This document shows positions 43,346 to 55,825 of a stretch of DNA of 64,000 nt, piece after piece. Below the pieces are notes generated by a model. It did not search any database and was not told the origin of the DNA. It was given only the letters and a program-made list of their open reading frames with translations. Each line of letters opens with the position of its first letter. The first letter of the stretch is position 1. Where the stretch lies: the NCBI GenBank assembly GCA_023375675.1, contig JALQBC010000060.1, positions 1 to 64,000 of the forward strand, given 5' to 3'. The position numbers and the translations under genes were made by a program. The stretch is from Cytospora piceicola. Lineage: Eukaryota > Ascomycota > Sordariomycetes > Diaporthales > Cytosporaceae.

Positions 43346-46300
43346 ATAAAGTAAACTAAATAACCTACTCGGTATAACTTTATTTATAAAGACCGTCTAT
43401 TATACTATTAATAATTTTTTAGTCTTTTTTATTAAAATAGTATAGTCGTTATAATATCTTCTGATTTTACTAGCCTTTAACTAAAGGAACTCGTATCTAC
43501 TTACTTTTAAACACTCGAATATTCGAAGTGTTTTTAAATATATATACGAACTCGTATACGAAACGGTCTACCTCCGATATAAACTTAAGCGAATGCCGGT
43601 ATACGTATACGTTATTTAATAGCTTTGTTTCGGGCAGGTCTTTAATATAAGTAATACTAAGTTTTCTATCTAAACGAAAATATTTATATATCTTTACGTT
43701 TGTTTTATCTAAAAGCGGCTTATTCGGGATGAATTTCTTAGTACTAACAGGTTATTCGATACTATTTAAAACGTTTAATATACTAATAAGGTTAAACTTA
43801 AAAAATAAGTTAACGATTACGTTTTATATAAATAGCTCGGAATAATAAAAAGGTAATTAATTATAATTTAATAAGGTTTAAATAGTACTCTCTTATCTTA
43901 TACGTTTTATATATTCTTCGGAAACAGGTTCGAATATATTTAAATAAGTGTTTTTACTAATTTTTAAAGGAAAGGACGATTAATTTATAACTATTACGCC
44001 GTAAAAGTCTTAGCTAATTAAAATATTTACCTAACCTTCTTACTTTAGCTTAAATAAAAAGGATTTAGTTTTCTTATAAGTAGCTTAATAATAGATATAA
44101 TACGGCTTAATCTTAGTAGAATTACGGCGGCGAAAGCGGCTTTTACCTTATAAGTATATAAAGCAGTCTTAATAAAGACCGATACCTTTACTCGTATACC
44201 GTTAAAGTAACTAAATAACATGTTAGTTACCGAATTAAAGATATCTACCTAATATAGTACTATAAATTCTTATCTTATTAATAGTCTTACGTTTAAGCGT
44301 TTAAACACTTACGCTTTTATCTTTACCGATAAGATAGTAAGCGAACTGTTTAAGCTAGTTTAGTAAAAGATATTAAACTCGGCTTAGCTAAAAGTACTTA
44401 TTTTACCTATCCTTTAAAAATTAGCTCGGGTTTTTTAGTTTACTTTAGTATTAGATATTAGGTTTAATATCGCTTAAGAGATCGTATATTTAGAAGCCCC
44501 GGTGTTATAATAAGCACTAAAAGTATAACCGGTTAAGAAACCGCGCGTTTTAATATAGGCGTATGTATAGCTATAACCTTTATATAGCGATACCTAGAGC
44601 GGTATATTAAGGTTTAGAATAAGACCTTCTTATTTTATCGTACCGTAGTACGTCTTAGCGTTATTATAATAACAATAGTACTTAAAAAAACGTAGTTTAG
44701 ATAAGGAAATATAATTATAATCGATATAACAGAAATCGTCCGGATAAAACAGATATCTTTCGTAGTAAATACCGTCGTTTAGTAGTTTCGAAGCAGATAG
44801 TTCTATATTAAAGTTATATATATCGACGTCTTCGATTATTATATATCCGTTATTCGAAGATCCTTTTTCGTCGGTAGGTTAGTTATCTTTTAGGCCTATT
44901 TGTTTACTAATGTCGTCCGGTAGTTCGTTTGTTATAATAAGCGTTATTTCTTCGTTAACCGGATAGAAGCCGTTTTATATTAGCTTCTCTTTATAAGCGG
45001 TATTATATTAAAGGGTATCGTTATTTATATTAAAAAGTTAGGCGTTTTCTACTATTACGTTACCTTTACTATCTTAATAAACGAAACGTCGGAAGATCTT
45101 AAGCTAATTATAACGCTCTTATAAGTAACGTCGTTTAAGGGAACCTTAGTCTATAGTATTAGTTAGCAGCTGTAACGCTAGCCTAAGTAGCAGCGGGTTA
45201 TAAGTAGCCTGCTATTAGTCTTAAACGGCCTTTCGTATCTCGATTAGCTATCTTTACTACTCGGGTAATAACTTTTAATAATCGCTTAGACTAAGCTACA
45301 GAGGCTATCCTAATACCTAAGCCTAAGGTAAGGCTTATTTAAACCGCTAGAAGTTAAGACGGTTAAGCAATAAAACCGGTTATTAAAAGCCGGCCTTTTA
45401 TAGCCGGGAACAGATAGGCTAAAGCTAGTATTATAGTAGCTCGGGTTAACGTTTATCTATAACAGGCTGTTATAGCCCTATATAGACAGGCGCGGTCTTT
45501 TTTTTAAGTATATATTAAGTCTTTTACTTAGTCTTAAGCTTACGCTCGAAGTCTTAAAAGTTAACGCTATACTTAAGGCGATTAAAGTAATAAGCGACTA
45601 TCTGTTTATCGATTCGGTCTTATATATTTTAAACGATAAAGCTATTTAGCTATTCGGCTAAAACAGTAAAACAATAAATACGTTAAGTAAAGTTTAAAAT
45701 ATTCTTATTATTTCGGGTATTACGTTATATATATTAAAGGCTATTTAAAATTCCGTCGGCTATATTATAAGGTATACTAAAGTCTATAATAAGGTATTCC
45801 TTCTACTTTATCTATATATCGGGGTAAATAGTTAAGTCCGATCTTTCTTTATTTAATAAAGTATTCTAAAACTACGAATAAGTAGATCCGGTAAGATAAG
45901 TAAGGAAATTCTAATATAAAGTCTATCGTCGAGTCTCGATATTAGCGATATATATATAATAATATTAGATAAACGCTAGCGGGTTTTTCTATACTGTTAC
46001 CTTATTATTTATACGGGATACTTCTATAAGTTCTTCGGTATTATTCTAACTAGTATATAGTTTAAATCTTCCGAAAGTGTTTTCTTTAAACTTATAGGTA
46101 AATAATAGGTTTGTAAGTAGTTAAAAAACGTTAATCGATAGTTTACGCTTATAGTTACGTATATTTTAGCCTTCGTTTCGGTTAAAACGACGACTAAACA
46201 GGCTTCCGCTTTAATCGCGATTATAAATAAAGTCGTTATTATTTAAGTTATTGTTTAAGTCGTTACCGGGGTTTTTACTACTACCGGCTATATAGTATAT

Positions 46301-47742
46301 ATAGTCTTTAACAGGTTATATATTACTTCTTCGGACGGCGCGACTATATTAATAAGAATTCCCGGGGCGAGCTACCGGTTTACAGGTAGTACGGTAAAAA
46401 TTAGAAAAATTACCTAGTAGTATATAAGACGATAGTGCTTATAGACCTATCCTTTACTCGCGTAGTCGAAACGCTTCGGTATTTCTTAATACAGAGATTA
46501 TAGCGTTAATACAACGTTCCTCTTTAAAACTACCTAGTAAGTTTACCTATACTAAAGTAATTTCCGGTCGGTTAAATATATTAGTTTAAGCGGCTTATAA
46601 AACTAGATTTCCTTTTTACGGTAGTATTATAAAAACAATTAAAGACGATATAACGTATAGGCGGATAATTTCGGTTATTAATTTAAATAAAGGTAGAACC
46701 TTTAAATTACTACGTTATATACTCTCCGTCGTTTTTAATCGTTATTCGGGGTTTTAAGCAGTTCTTTTGTCTTCTCTATCCGTTTTAACCGTCGTTTCTT
46801 AGCTTTCTAACTCTTTAAGTTCTCTTACTACGTAAACTACCGGTTCGACTAAAGTATAGGTAAAAGGTTAGTGTTTTAATAGGAACGGAGTTTTTAAGGC
46901 GTTATAAATAATTACTTCTCGTTTACGCTCTGTTTAGCTTAAACCGAGTATTACTTCGAAAAGTAGCCTCTGTCTTTCGTAAAACAGGCTTTCGAACTTA
47001 GGTTTCTGTAAAGACTAATAGATCGGTTTACGTTCTTCGAGGTTATAAGTATAACTTAACCGTCGTAGGTTATAAAAGTACCGGAATTTATAATAAAACT
47101 TAATATTCTTACCGGACTAACTACGTATAACGATAAGGAAATAAGTGTTGTCGGGCTTTTATAGCTAACGACTAAGGTAGTATACTTTACAGATATATTC
47201 TGTAAGGCGTTTTCGAGTACGGCGAAGTTAGTCGTTTTTATCTTAATTATTACAGTAATACTTAAGGTAAAAGGTATAAAACTGCTACTAGTTAGTATAG
47301 CTAGTCGAGCACTTTAAAAAGGTAAGATCGTAGTTTATAACGTAAAGTCGGTATCGGGTAAGGTATTCGGTAATAGCTACCTTAATATAACGTAAGAGCT
47401 AGATATCTTTAATAACTGTATAGTCTCGGGGTACTGTTAAGAATATATCCGGGAAATATACGTCGAGTATATCGTTTAAACCCGATATAGCTATAATATA
47501 GAATTCCTACGGTAAATAACCGATAAGTTATAATAAACAGGTAATAATACCGGCTAAGTAAATAAGATAACGCTTTTACGCTTTTCGATCTTTTAAGATC
47601 CGGAGATTAAAGCTAATTACCTACTAACTATTATAGTAATAGTAACTTAATAATTGTCGTAGTATAGTCCGATAAACCTAATTCGCAGTATTAAAAGGCT
47701 AGGTAATACGTAACAAAGCGTATCTAAATTATAGCTACTATT

Positions 47743-47980
47743 TAATAGTAACGGTATAATATAGTAGTATATAATAAAGATAGATTCTCTCTCTCTCTCT
47801 TTATATAACCGAGTACTCTTATAAACTATATATAGACCTATAAACCTACCGTAAACTTACTTTAAGTTTACTATATAATTACCGTACGTTTAACCGTCCG
47901 AATTACCGGTAAATATACGGTGAATTCGTAAGTGCGTTTACAGGTAGGTTCGCTACGAACCTACCGGTAGGTGTATAATA
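47743..47980 (-). repeat. Right (5') LTR of the old element
   Basis: 238 bp, colinear with 30266-30503. The outer end is followed by aacct, the right copy of the target duplication. Confidence 0.9.
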
Positions 47981-48090
47981 AACCTTTCGGCCTTTAAATA
48001 TCTAATAAAAAAGCGATAACCTTTTAGTCTGTCGAACTAAACGCTATCGGTCTAAATATACTAATTTCTTACCTTAAAGTAAAGATAATA

Positions 48091-48792
48091 TAGCTTCGGC
48101 TTAGCTTTTTATACCTTCTTTATTAAAAGAGCTCGCCTTTTATACCTTCTTTACTAAAAGAGCTTTAGCTTAGCCTTTTATACCTTCTTTAGTAGAGGTA
48201 GAGGAGCTCGCCTTTTATACCTTTTCTGTTAAAAGAGCCTTAGCTTAGCCTTTTACCCTTTCTTTAGTAAAGGTAGAGGAGCTCGCCTCTTATACCTTCT
48301 CTACTAAAGAAGCTCTAGCTTAGCCTTTTACTCTTTCTTTAATAAAAACAGAAAAGCTTGCCTCTTATACCTTCTTTACTAAAAGAGCCTTAGCTTAGCC
48401 TTTTACCCTTTTTTTAGTAGAGGTAGAAGAGCTTGCCTCTTATACCTCTGTTAAAAGAGCCTTAGCTTAGCCTTTTACCTCTTTTTTAGTAGAGGTAAAA
48501 GAGCTTACCTTCTATATCTTTACTAGAAAAGCTTTAGTTTAGCTTCTTACCCTTTCTTTAGTAAAGGTAAAAGAGCTTGCTTTTTATACCTTTGTTAGAA
48601 GAGCCTTAGCTTAGCTTTTTACCCTTTCTTTAATAAAGGTAAAAGAGCTTACCTTTTATACTTTTATTAGAAGAGCTTTAGCTTAGCCTTTTACCTTTTC
48701 TTTAGTAGAGGTAAAAGAGCTTATTTCTTATACTTTTACTAATAGAGCTTTAGCTTAGCTTTTTATACCTTTTCTGTTAAAAGAGCTTTATA
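48091..48792. repeat. Minisatellite of 75- and 72-bp units, about 9 copies
   Basis: TAGCTTAGCC-type anchors occur at 48166, 48241, 48316 and 48391 (75-bp spacing), then about 48463, 48535, 48607, 48679 and 48751 (72-bp spacing). Each unit pairs TTTAGTAGAGGTAGA-GGAGCTCGCC with TATACCTTCTTTACTAAAAGAGC, giving partial inverted symmetry within the unit. It starts about 110 bp outside the old retrotransposon. Confidence 0.95.
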
Positions 48793-48941
48793 AGGAAATC
48801 GTAAAAATATTTATTCTTAATAGGTTCTTTAACTTAAAACTAAAGTATAGTTTTACTTTACCGGTACTTACGTAAACAGATTATTCTTTATAAAGACTTT
48901 ATATCGAAATAGTTAAATATAACCTACTTACAGTAAAATTA

Positions 48942-49097
48942 GCGTTTATAAACTCGGCTAAAGATAATAAAATATCGGCGTTTATAAACTCGGCTAAAAA
49001 CGATAAGATATCGGCGTTTATAAACTTAGTTAAAGATAATAAAATATCGGCGTTTATAAACTTAGCTAAAGACGATAAGATATTAGCGTTTATAAAA
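48942..49097. repeat. 36-bp tandem repeat, 4.3 copies
   Basis: Units begin GCGTTTATAAACT at 48942, 48978, 49014, 49050 and (partial) 49086, spaced exactly 36 bp. Differences are transitions. Confidence 0.97.
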
Positions 49098-50679
49098 TAA
49101 GCGTTATATAGTATATAAATACCGAGCGAGATAAATTCGTTAAATTAACTTTATTTTAGTAGTAAATATAAACCTACTTTAAGTAATTAAAAACGATATT
49201 ATTTTAGTCGATATATAGTCTTTTTTTAAAGGGCTAGTATTCGAAAATACCGAGTAAATCGAGTAAGTCGTTTTACTTTATACTTTAATAAGAATTAACT
49301 AATTCGTTACTTTAAATAGTTTATTAAACCTAAAAGTAATAGTTTTAGCCTTTTCGATATTTTTTAAATAAAAGTATAACTACTACCGGATAATAAACGA
49401 TAACCTGTTACCTTTTATAAACGGTATATTTTATATAAAGTAGAAGGGGGTTTTTAAAAGCTAGTTAAGCTATTATTATCTCGATATTATTACGTTTAAC
49501 GGCGATCTTTTTTATCCGGGCTGTTATTATAAAAGCTTCGAGTATATTATAATAAACTTTTATACGTAGCTTAGTAACCTTAATAACTACTTTAGAAAAA
49601 CCGAGAAGCCGGTGGTTCGGGTTTATAATCTTTAGTTATATAACCTTTTAGCTTAAATTAAACGGCGTTATAACGATATCTTCTCTTATTAAAGTAACGG
49701 CGAATATAACTAAAGTACGTCCCTTTTTATATTAACGTAATAGACTATTTATAAAATAGAATTAACTTTAGCGTATAAGCTAATAAGTCGGAACGTTTAT
49801 TAAAAGCTAAAAGATTAACTATAGTAAAATCTATTAAAACTAATCTATACTTAAGATATATATATAAGTTTAAACGCCTTATATAAAGTAATTACTTTTA
49901 CCTTAAATGTTCTTAAAGGTTATTAATAAGATAAAGCTTAATAAATAATAATATAAATTATATACTCTATACTTACGTATACTCTTTTTATATATATATA
50001 AACGGATTAGATTCCGGATCGGTTCCTTCTTTACTTTATTAATTTAATATAATATATAGCTACGTTTAAAAGATATAGTATATATATTATTACCTATACT
50101 TACCTTCGGTTAGTTTTTATAGAAACCTAACTTCTTTCGGCTTACTATAAATTATAATAGTTTTAAAAACTTAAGATATTTATAAGCCGAGAGGAGAAAA
50201 AGCGTAGCTTACTATATTAAAGTTTATTATAAAGTTTATTATCGATTTATACTAGCTTTTAATTATCTCCCTCTTATATAATTTATAGTTTCGGATTTAA
50301 TATTATACGAGAAGCTAGCGTCGTAGTAATAACTAGCTAGCGAACTCTTTTTTTTATATTTAAAGTAGCTTTATCTTATTTATAGGTTTTAAAAAAATAT
50401 AAATAGAAGCTATATATAAATATTAACTTTAAAGCGTTATTATTATAGCTACCTTTTTAAATTTTATTCCTTTATATAGTACTACTTAAACCTTATATTT
50501 AATACCTGTTTTACTTTTTTAGTTATTAGATTACTCGGCGATAGCTTAAACGATACTTTTAGGTACTACTTTTACCTTACCGCCGAAGCCCGGACTTCGA
50601 TAAGCTAGGTTACTTTTAAAGTATCGTTATAATAAAAAAAGAGGTAACTTTAGTAAGTAAGGACTTTTATAAAAGACTT

Positions 50680-51070
50680 AATAATAGTATAGAAAGGATA
50701 GAGAAGCTATAGCTAGTCGACTTTTTTTTAGATTTTCGATAGGCGGTAGAGCTAGCTAAGATCTATAACGATAACGGCGTCGAATAAGACTAGTAGCTTA
50801 TACTCGAACGAAAAGAACGTATACTACTATAGCTATAGCGTTTTTAGGCCTTCCGGTATACCTTTAGACTTTTTTAGTACTTAGATTTAAAGTAAGACGT
50901 GTTTAAAGGTTGTTAAGGCTGTATATTATCTTATATTAGCCGTTTACTTATATACCGAAAGGGCCGACGTATTTAAAAGAAATAAGGCGGTTTGTGTTTC
51001 GAATACGTTAATAAGATAAGTAGTTTACTTTAACGTAGTAAGAGGGCGTAGTTATAATACTTTATTTTAT
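50680..51070 (+). pseudogene. Decayed glutamine-rich coding frame
   Basis: One + frame holds protein-like stretches (for example AVELAKIYNDNGVE and LILERKERILL, later GCILSYISRLLIYRKGRR) broken by about 17 TAA/TAG codons in 130. That is the pattern expected when RIP hits a Gln-rich helical protein. I do not recognise the family. Confidence 0.35.
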
Positions 51071-52973
51071 TTTAGTTAGTATAGTACGGTTTTTAAGTAA
51101 AATAGTTAAAATTAATATAAAGCGAGTTATAGTATAAATAGCTATCGTTATACTTAATAAACGGCTTATACTCGACTAAGTTATTAAGCTAGATCTTATT
51201 TTATAGCTAATACTTTATCGAAAACTAAGCTAACGCCTTAAATAATATAGTAATATAGTCCTTTTTTTTATAAGACTTTATATTATTAATACTATACCGG
51301 CTTTAAGGTAAACGACTTACTATATAAGGTACGACTAGCTTTAAGTACGTCGCCGGCTTAAAATTTTATATTAAGGTTTCCGGTAATACCGCTTTTTATT
51401 TAAAGGTTAAAAAGACATATATACTAAAATACTTACGTATAACGTTTTATAAGTTTATTAGCTTAGCTATACGTTAGTTTAGCTTTTACTTCGCTTTATA
51501 TATAAATTAAAAGACCTTTTTTTACTATATAAAGACTTTATTCGACCGTTTAATATTATAGATAGGTATAACCTTAAAGTAATTCTTACGGTAGTTTTAG
51601 CGTTTTTTTAAAGTATAGGTTTTAAAGTCTATACCGGAACCGACTAAGTAGTCGTTTAAGTGCTTTAAAAAGCTACCGATAAGAATACGACGGAATACTT
51701 TATTACTGTTATAGTTATAGGTTAATAGCTAGATCTGTCTTTTATAAGGCTATATTACTAAAAGGTCGACGGTAATAAAAGTATAGCCTATAGTTTTATC
51801 GTAAACCTTTTATTAATATTATATATATATATAACGTTATAGATTCTATAGCTGTAAGAAAGGCTTTTTATAAAAGGTATTATCGAGCTATTTTTCGCGG
51901 TATTAATATATTAGGCCTTATTTATTATTTATAATAGCGTTATAGTGCCGGGTAAAAGGCTTTTTATACTTTCTAGCGTTATAGCTAAGTACTTTTAACC
52001 TTTAACGCTATTAAAGTGTCTGATAGTTACTTATAGCTGTTTTTAAAGTCGAAGTACCCCGAGTGTTATCTTAATCTATTACTATAGTAATCGGAGCGTC
52101 CGACTTTACTACCTACGATAATAATAGTCTTATATAGCTTTTAAAAAATTATAATTTAGTTAAAGACACTTTTATCTATTAAGGTGTATATACGTTTATT
52201 ATAACTCTTTTATAAACAACTTATTAAATTCGGATTTCTCTATAGTAAAGAGCGTAATTATCTTTTATACCGGAAATATAGTTTAAAAAACTAAAAATAT
52301 AATATACGAGTATAATTATAAACGAGCGGTAAAATACGAAAACACCGATATATAATAACGTTAAACGAGATTCTTTTTATTTCTTACTTATCTAAAACTT
52401 CTTATTTAATCTAAAGGTTATTTTATAAGTAATATTAATAATTAGCGAAACACGATAGATACGATAACTTACTTTTATTTACTATTTTATCCGGCGCTTT
52501 TTAAAATAGCTATAATTTTAAACGAGCTAAGCGGCTGTTTTTAGTTTATAGCCTGTAAAAGGTTATAAATAATATAATAGCAGTTTTCGGCCTATATTTT
52601 AAATATATAAAGGGAGATAAGGTTATCGATAAAGCTAACCTATATACCGGTTATACCGGTTAGCTCTTTTATAGTTATAGTTTTTAAGGTATCGGTAATA
52701 TATATATAATAAAACTTCCGGATATTATTCTTACCTTTCTTTAACTTATATTAGAAAGGGTTTATAAGGTAATTAAAGCTTAGCTAGTCGAGGGCTTTAT
52801 TTATAACCTACTTTTTCTTTATATTCGAAAGAATAAGTGTATTCTTTTCGGACCTGTTTTACTCGGAATATAAAATAATATAAAATACCTCGGTATTAAA
52901 GTGTAAAAGCTTAATTTAAAACTATACGATATTATCGACGTCTTTATTATAAATAAAACCGTTGTCTAATATT

Positions 52974-53207
52974 ATTAACGGCTTTATACTAAAAGAGGCG
53001 GATTTAAAATATATTAGTACTAATTTATAAAACGACGAGAGTTAAGACTTACGTAAAAGATATAAGACTTTAAAAACGAGATCTTAAACTATTAGCGGCT
53101 TTATATTAAAGAAGGGTTTAAGATATATTAGTACTAGTCGGTAAGGACGATAAGAGTTAAAACCTACGTAGAAAATATAAGATTTTAAAGATAAGATCTT
53201 AAATAGT
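52974..53207. repeat. 117-bp tandem duplication
   Basis: Two units start at 52974 and 53091 with ATTARCGGCTTTATA and share ATATTAGTACTA and the tail GATCTTAAA. Divergence is mostly transitions. The unit length is a multiple of three. Confidence 0.9.
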
Positions 53208-54200
53208 AAGAGATATAAAGGCGACGACAATATACGAGTTTAGAACGGTAAAATATAAGATAAAAGCGATATTAAAGATATACCGGAAAGGAGGTAATAT
53301 AAAAGACATTAGAATATACTATTATATAGTTTTTATTTATATAGCTATAAATATTCTTTATTTTTTATTTATTTACTAAAGACTAATATTAAAGTACTTT
53401 AAGTAACTAACTTTAAAATACTTTAATATCGGCCTCTTTAGTAGTAACTATACTAACTTTACGATCTACGTTTTTTCCGGTATCTTAATTACTTAGTAGT
53501 AAAGTATTATAGGCGGTTAACCTTATAATACCTTATTATTAAGTAATCGCAATATTAAAAAAAGACTAAATACTATTATTATATTTATCTTAAACCTGTT
53601 TAAAGTATATACCCGTTTTTACTATAAGTCCGATTAACTATATTACGGTTTAATAATTCTAGATTATATTAAGTATCGTAATTAGGCGGCTAACCTTAAA
53701 AACTATACTTAATACGTCTTTTAATTATATTATCCGAGACTACCTTTTTTAACCTTTTTAATCTAAATAGCGGATATAATATTATATTGCTTTAACGTGT
53801 TTATATATACGTATTTAAGACGTTATACTAGTAGAAGTTAGACCTTAATAGCCCGGATAGTTTATTTATCTAATACTTTCTCGCCGGTAGATTTAATATT
53901 GCTAGGTAGTTTATTTTATGTTTAGGTATAATTTTACCGGGTAGTTTATTTTATATTTAGCTATAATTTTACCGAATAATTCTTATATTTAGCTGTAATC
54001 TCGCTAAGTAGATATAATTTCGTCGAGTACTTTTTAGTCTTTTTATCTATAAACTTATAAGTGTAGAGAATAAGGGTGTTTAGTTATAGGAGCTTCCGGT
54101 AATAATTTCGCCGGAAGTTTACTTATTTATCTATACTACGATATTATTAAGTATAAACGATAAAGCGTATACTCTCCGGCTGTATATTTATATCTTATCT

Positions 54201-54395
54201 AATAATAATAGTTACTTCCGGTAGTAATTTCGTTAAGTACGAAGAAGAAGGTTTATCTAGCTATAAGGTATTATAAAGAAAAAGGTGTTTAATAATAATA
54301 ACTGCTTTCGGCGGTAATCTCGTTAAGTATAAAGAAGTACGGTAGTAAGCTATAAGTAAAAGAAAGTGTTTAATAATAATAAGTACTTCGACTTA
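54201..54395. repeat. Degenerate 81-90-bp tandem repeat
   Basis: AATAATAATA followed by a CTTYCGGYGGTAAT...GTTAAGTA segment recurs at 54201 and 54291, and a third copy starts at 54372. Related fragments lie upstream near 54080. Confidence 0.7.
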
Positions 54396-55009
54396 TCGTT
54401 ATATAGTTTAGAATTAGTTATATATATTATTACTAATAACGAGATTTATATTAATAGACCTTTAGTTCTATTCTTTACTTAATTATAAAAACCGGTCTTT
54501 ATATACGATATTCTGCTTTAGTAAAATGTTTAAACTTATAGGTTATACGTTTTTACTTATATTTCTTTATACGATAGCTGTTGTTTTTTTATATTATAAG
54601 CTTAAATGTTTAACTTTATAGGCTAAAGTTATTACCGGCGTATTTATATATATAAACTGTTATTTTTTTAGTAAGTTTAAGTCGGCTTTCGCTATTTCTA
54701 TATACGATAGACTGTTATTTTATTATAAGATAGTGTTTATATACCGGTTGTTATAAGGAAAGGTATTTAATAGGTCTTTATTACTTATATCTTATTATAA
54801 AGGCGGCTACGAACGGCGAGCTTAGCTTTTTAAGGCGACGGTATACGATATATAGGTGTAAATCTGCTGTTATATATTTCGCTTTACTTATTAAGTATTT
54901 TTTAAACCTTATTAGCTATTTATATCTTTCTATTTATATCTTTTTGTCTATATCGTTTTGTTTATATCGTTTTATCTATATCTTCTTTATCTATATCTTT
55001 ACTATTTAT

Positions 55010-55825
55010 ATAAGCCTTTTTATTCTCGCCTTTTTAAGGCGTTATTATAACTACTAGGCCGACTTCTTTCGTAACTTAAAGTAGGGGAATAAGGCTTATA
55101 GCCTTTTATTTACCTTTAACGGCCTTACTTATAACTATAATAATTATATTACCTTCCGGGCTATTTACGACTTAAATATTTTACGATATCTTTATATAAT
55201 AGTGTTTTCTTTTATCTGTTTTACCGTTTTTTTTAAAAAGGATAGTATAGTTAAAGATACTTAAAAGCGTTTTAAGGTAAGATGTAGTAATATAAAGAAG
55301 AAGGACGTTCTTTTTACTATCGTATACGTTACTATAAACGTAGTTAAGTTATATTACTTAAACAGGTTTAAAACGTATAGCTTAATCGATATTGTTAACA
55401 GAGCTACAGGCGATAATTCGATTAACCCTTTCCGGAGAACTATAGACGGTAACTTAACTAATACCTTCGGAGTTATAGACAGAAACTTAACTAACGCTTT
55501 AAGAACTATAGACGGCTTAACTAACTTCGGAATAGCTATTAACAGCCTAACTAACTTCGGAATAGCTATAGACGGCTTAACTAATACTTTCGGAAAGATT
55601 ATAAACAGAAACTTAACTAACGCCTTCGGAACGACTATAAATAACGCTTTCGGAATAACTATAGATAACGCCTTTAAAAAGACTATAAATAAAAGGCCGA
55701 CCTATACGTTCGATAAAGCGTATACCTTTAAAAAGCTTATACGTCCCGGCTTTAGCGTTAATACCGGAGATGCTTTAGCTTCGGCTATTAGTTTTTCGGC
55801 CGAGCTATTTATTAAGTCCTGTTAA
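55010..55825 (+). pseudogene. Decayed or residual ORF ending in 11-13-residue repeats
   Basis: A + frame is open from 55085 to the stop at 55823-55825 except for one TAA (55262-55264); it extends to about 55010 with a few more stops. The N-terminal part is hydrophobic (about residues 30-55 of the readable stretch). From about 55436 it becomes a run of 11-13-residue repeats of the type TIDGNLTNTFG. The frame has no ATG because TpG is depleted. No family recognised; it is unusually open for this block. Confidence 0.4.

Larger units (their letters stand above)
30266..47980 (-). mobile_element. Old RIP-decayed Ty3/gypsy LTR retrotransposon, interrupted by a younger one
   Basis: Two 238-bp direct repeats (30266-30503 and 47743-47980) are flanked outside by the 5-bp duplication aacct (30261-30265 and 47981-47985). 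The LTR ends read TA...TA, as expected when TG...CA is mutated by RIP. Without the nested element the original was about 10.6 kb, large for the group. Minus-strand reading recovers decayed reverse transcriptase (42800-43345) and integrase (about 41205-41276) motifs, so the 5' LTR is the right one. About 4.4 kb precedes RT, enough for gag and protease, but I could not identify those. An additional decayed frame lies between integrase and the 3' LTR. Confidence 0.88.
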
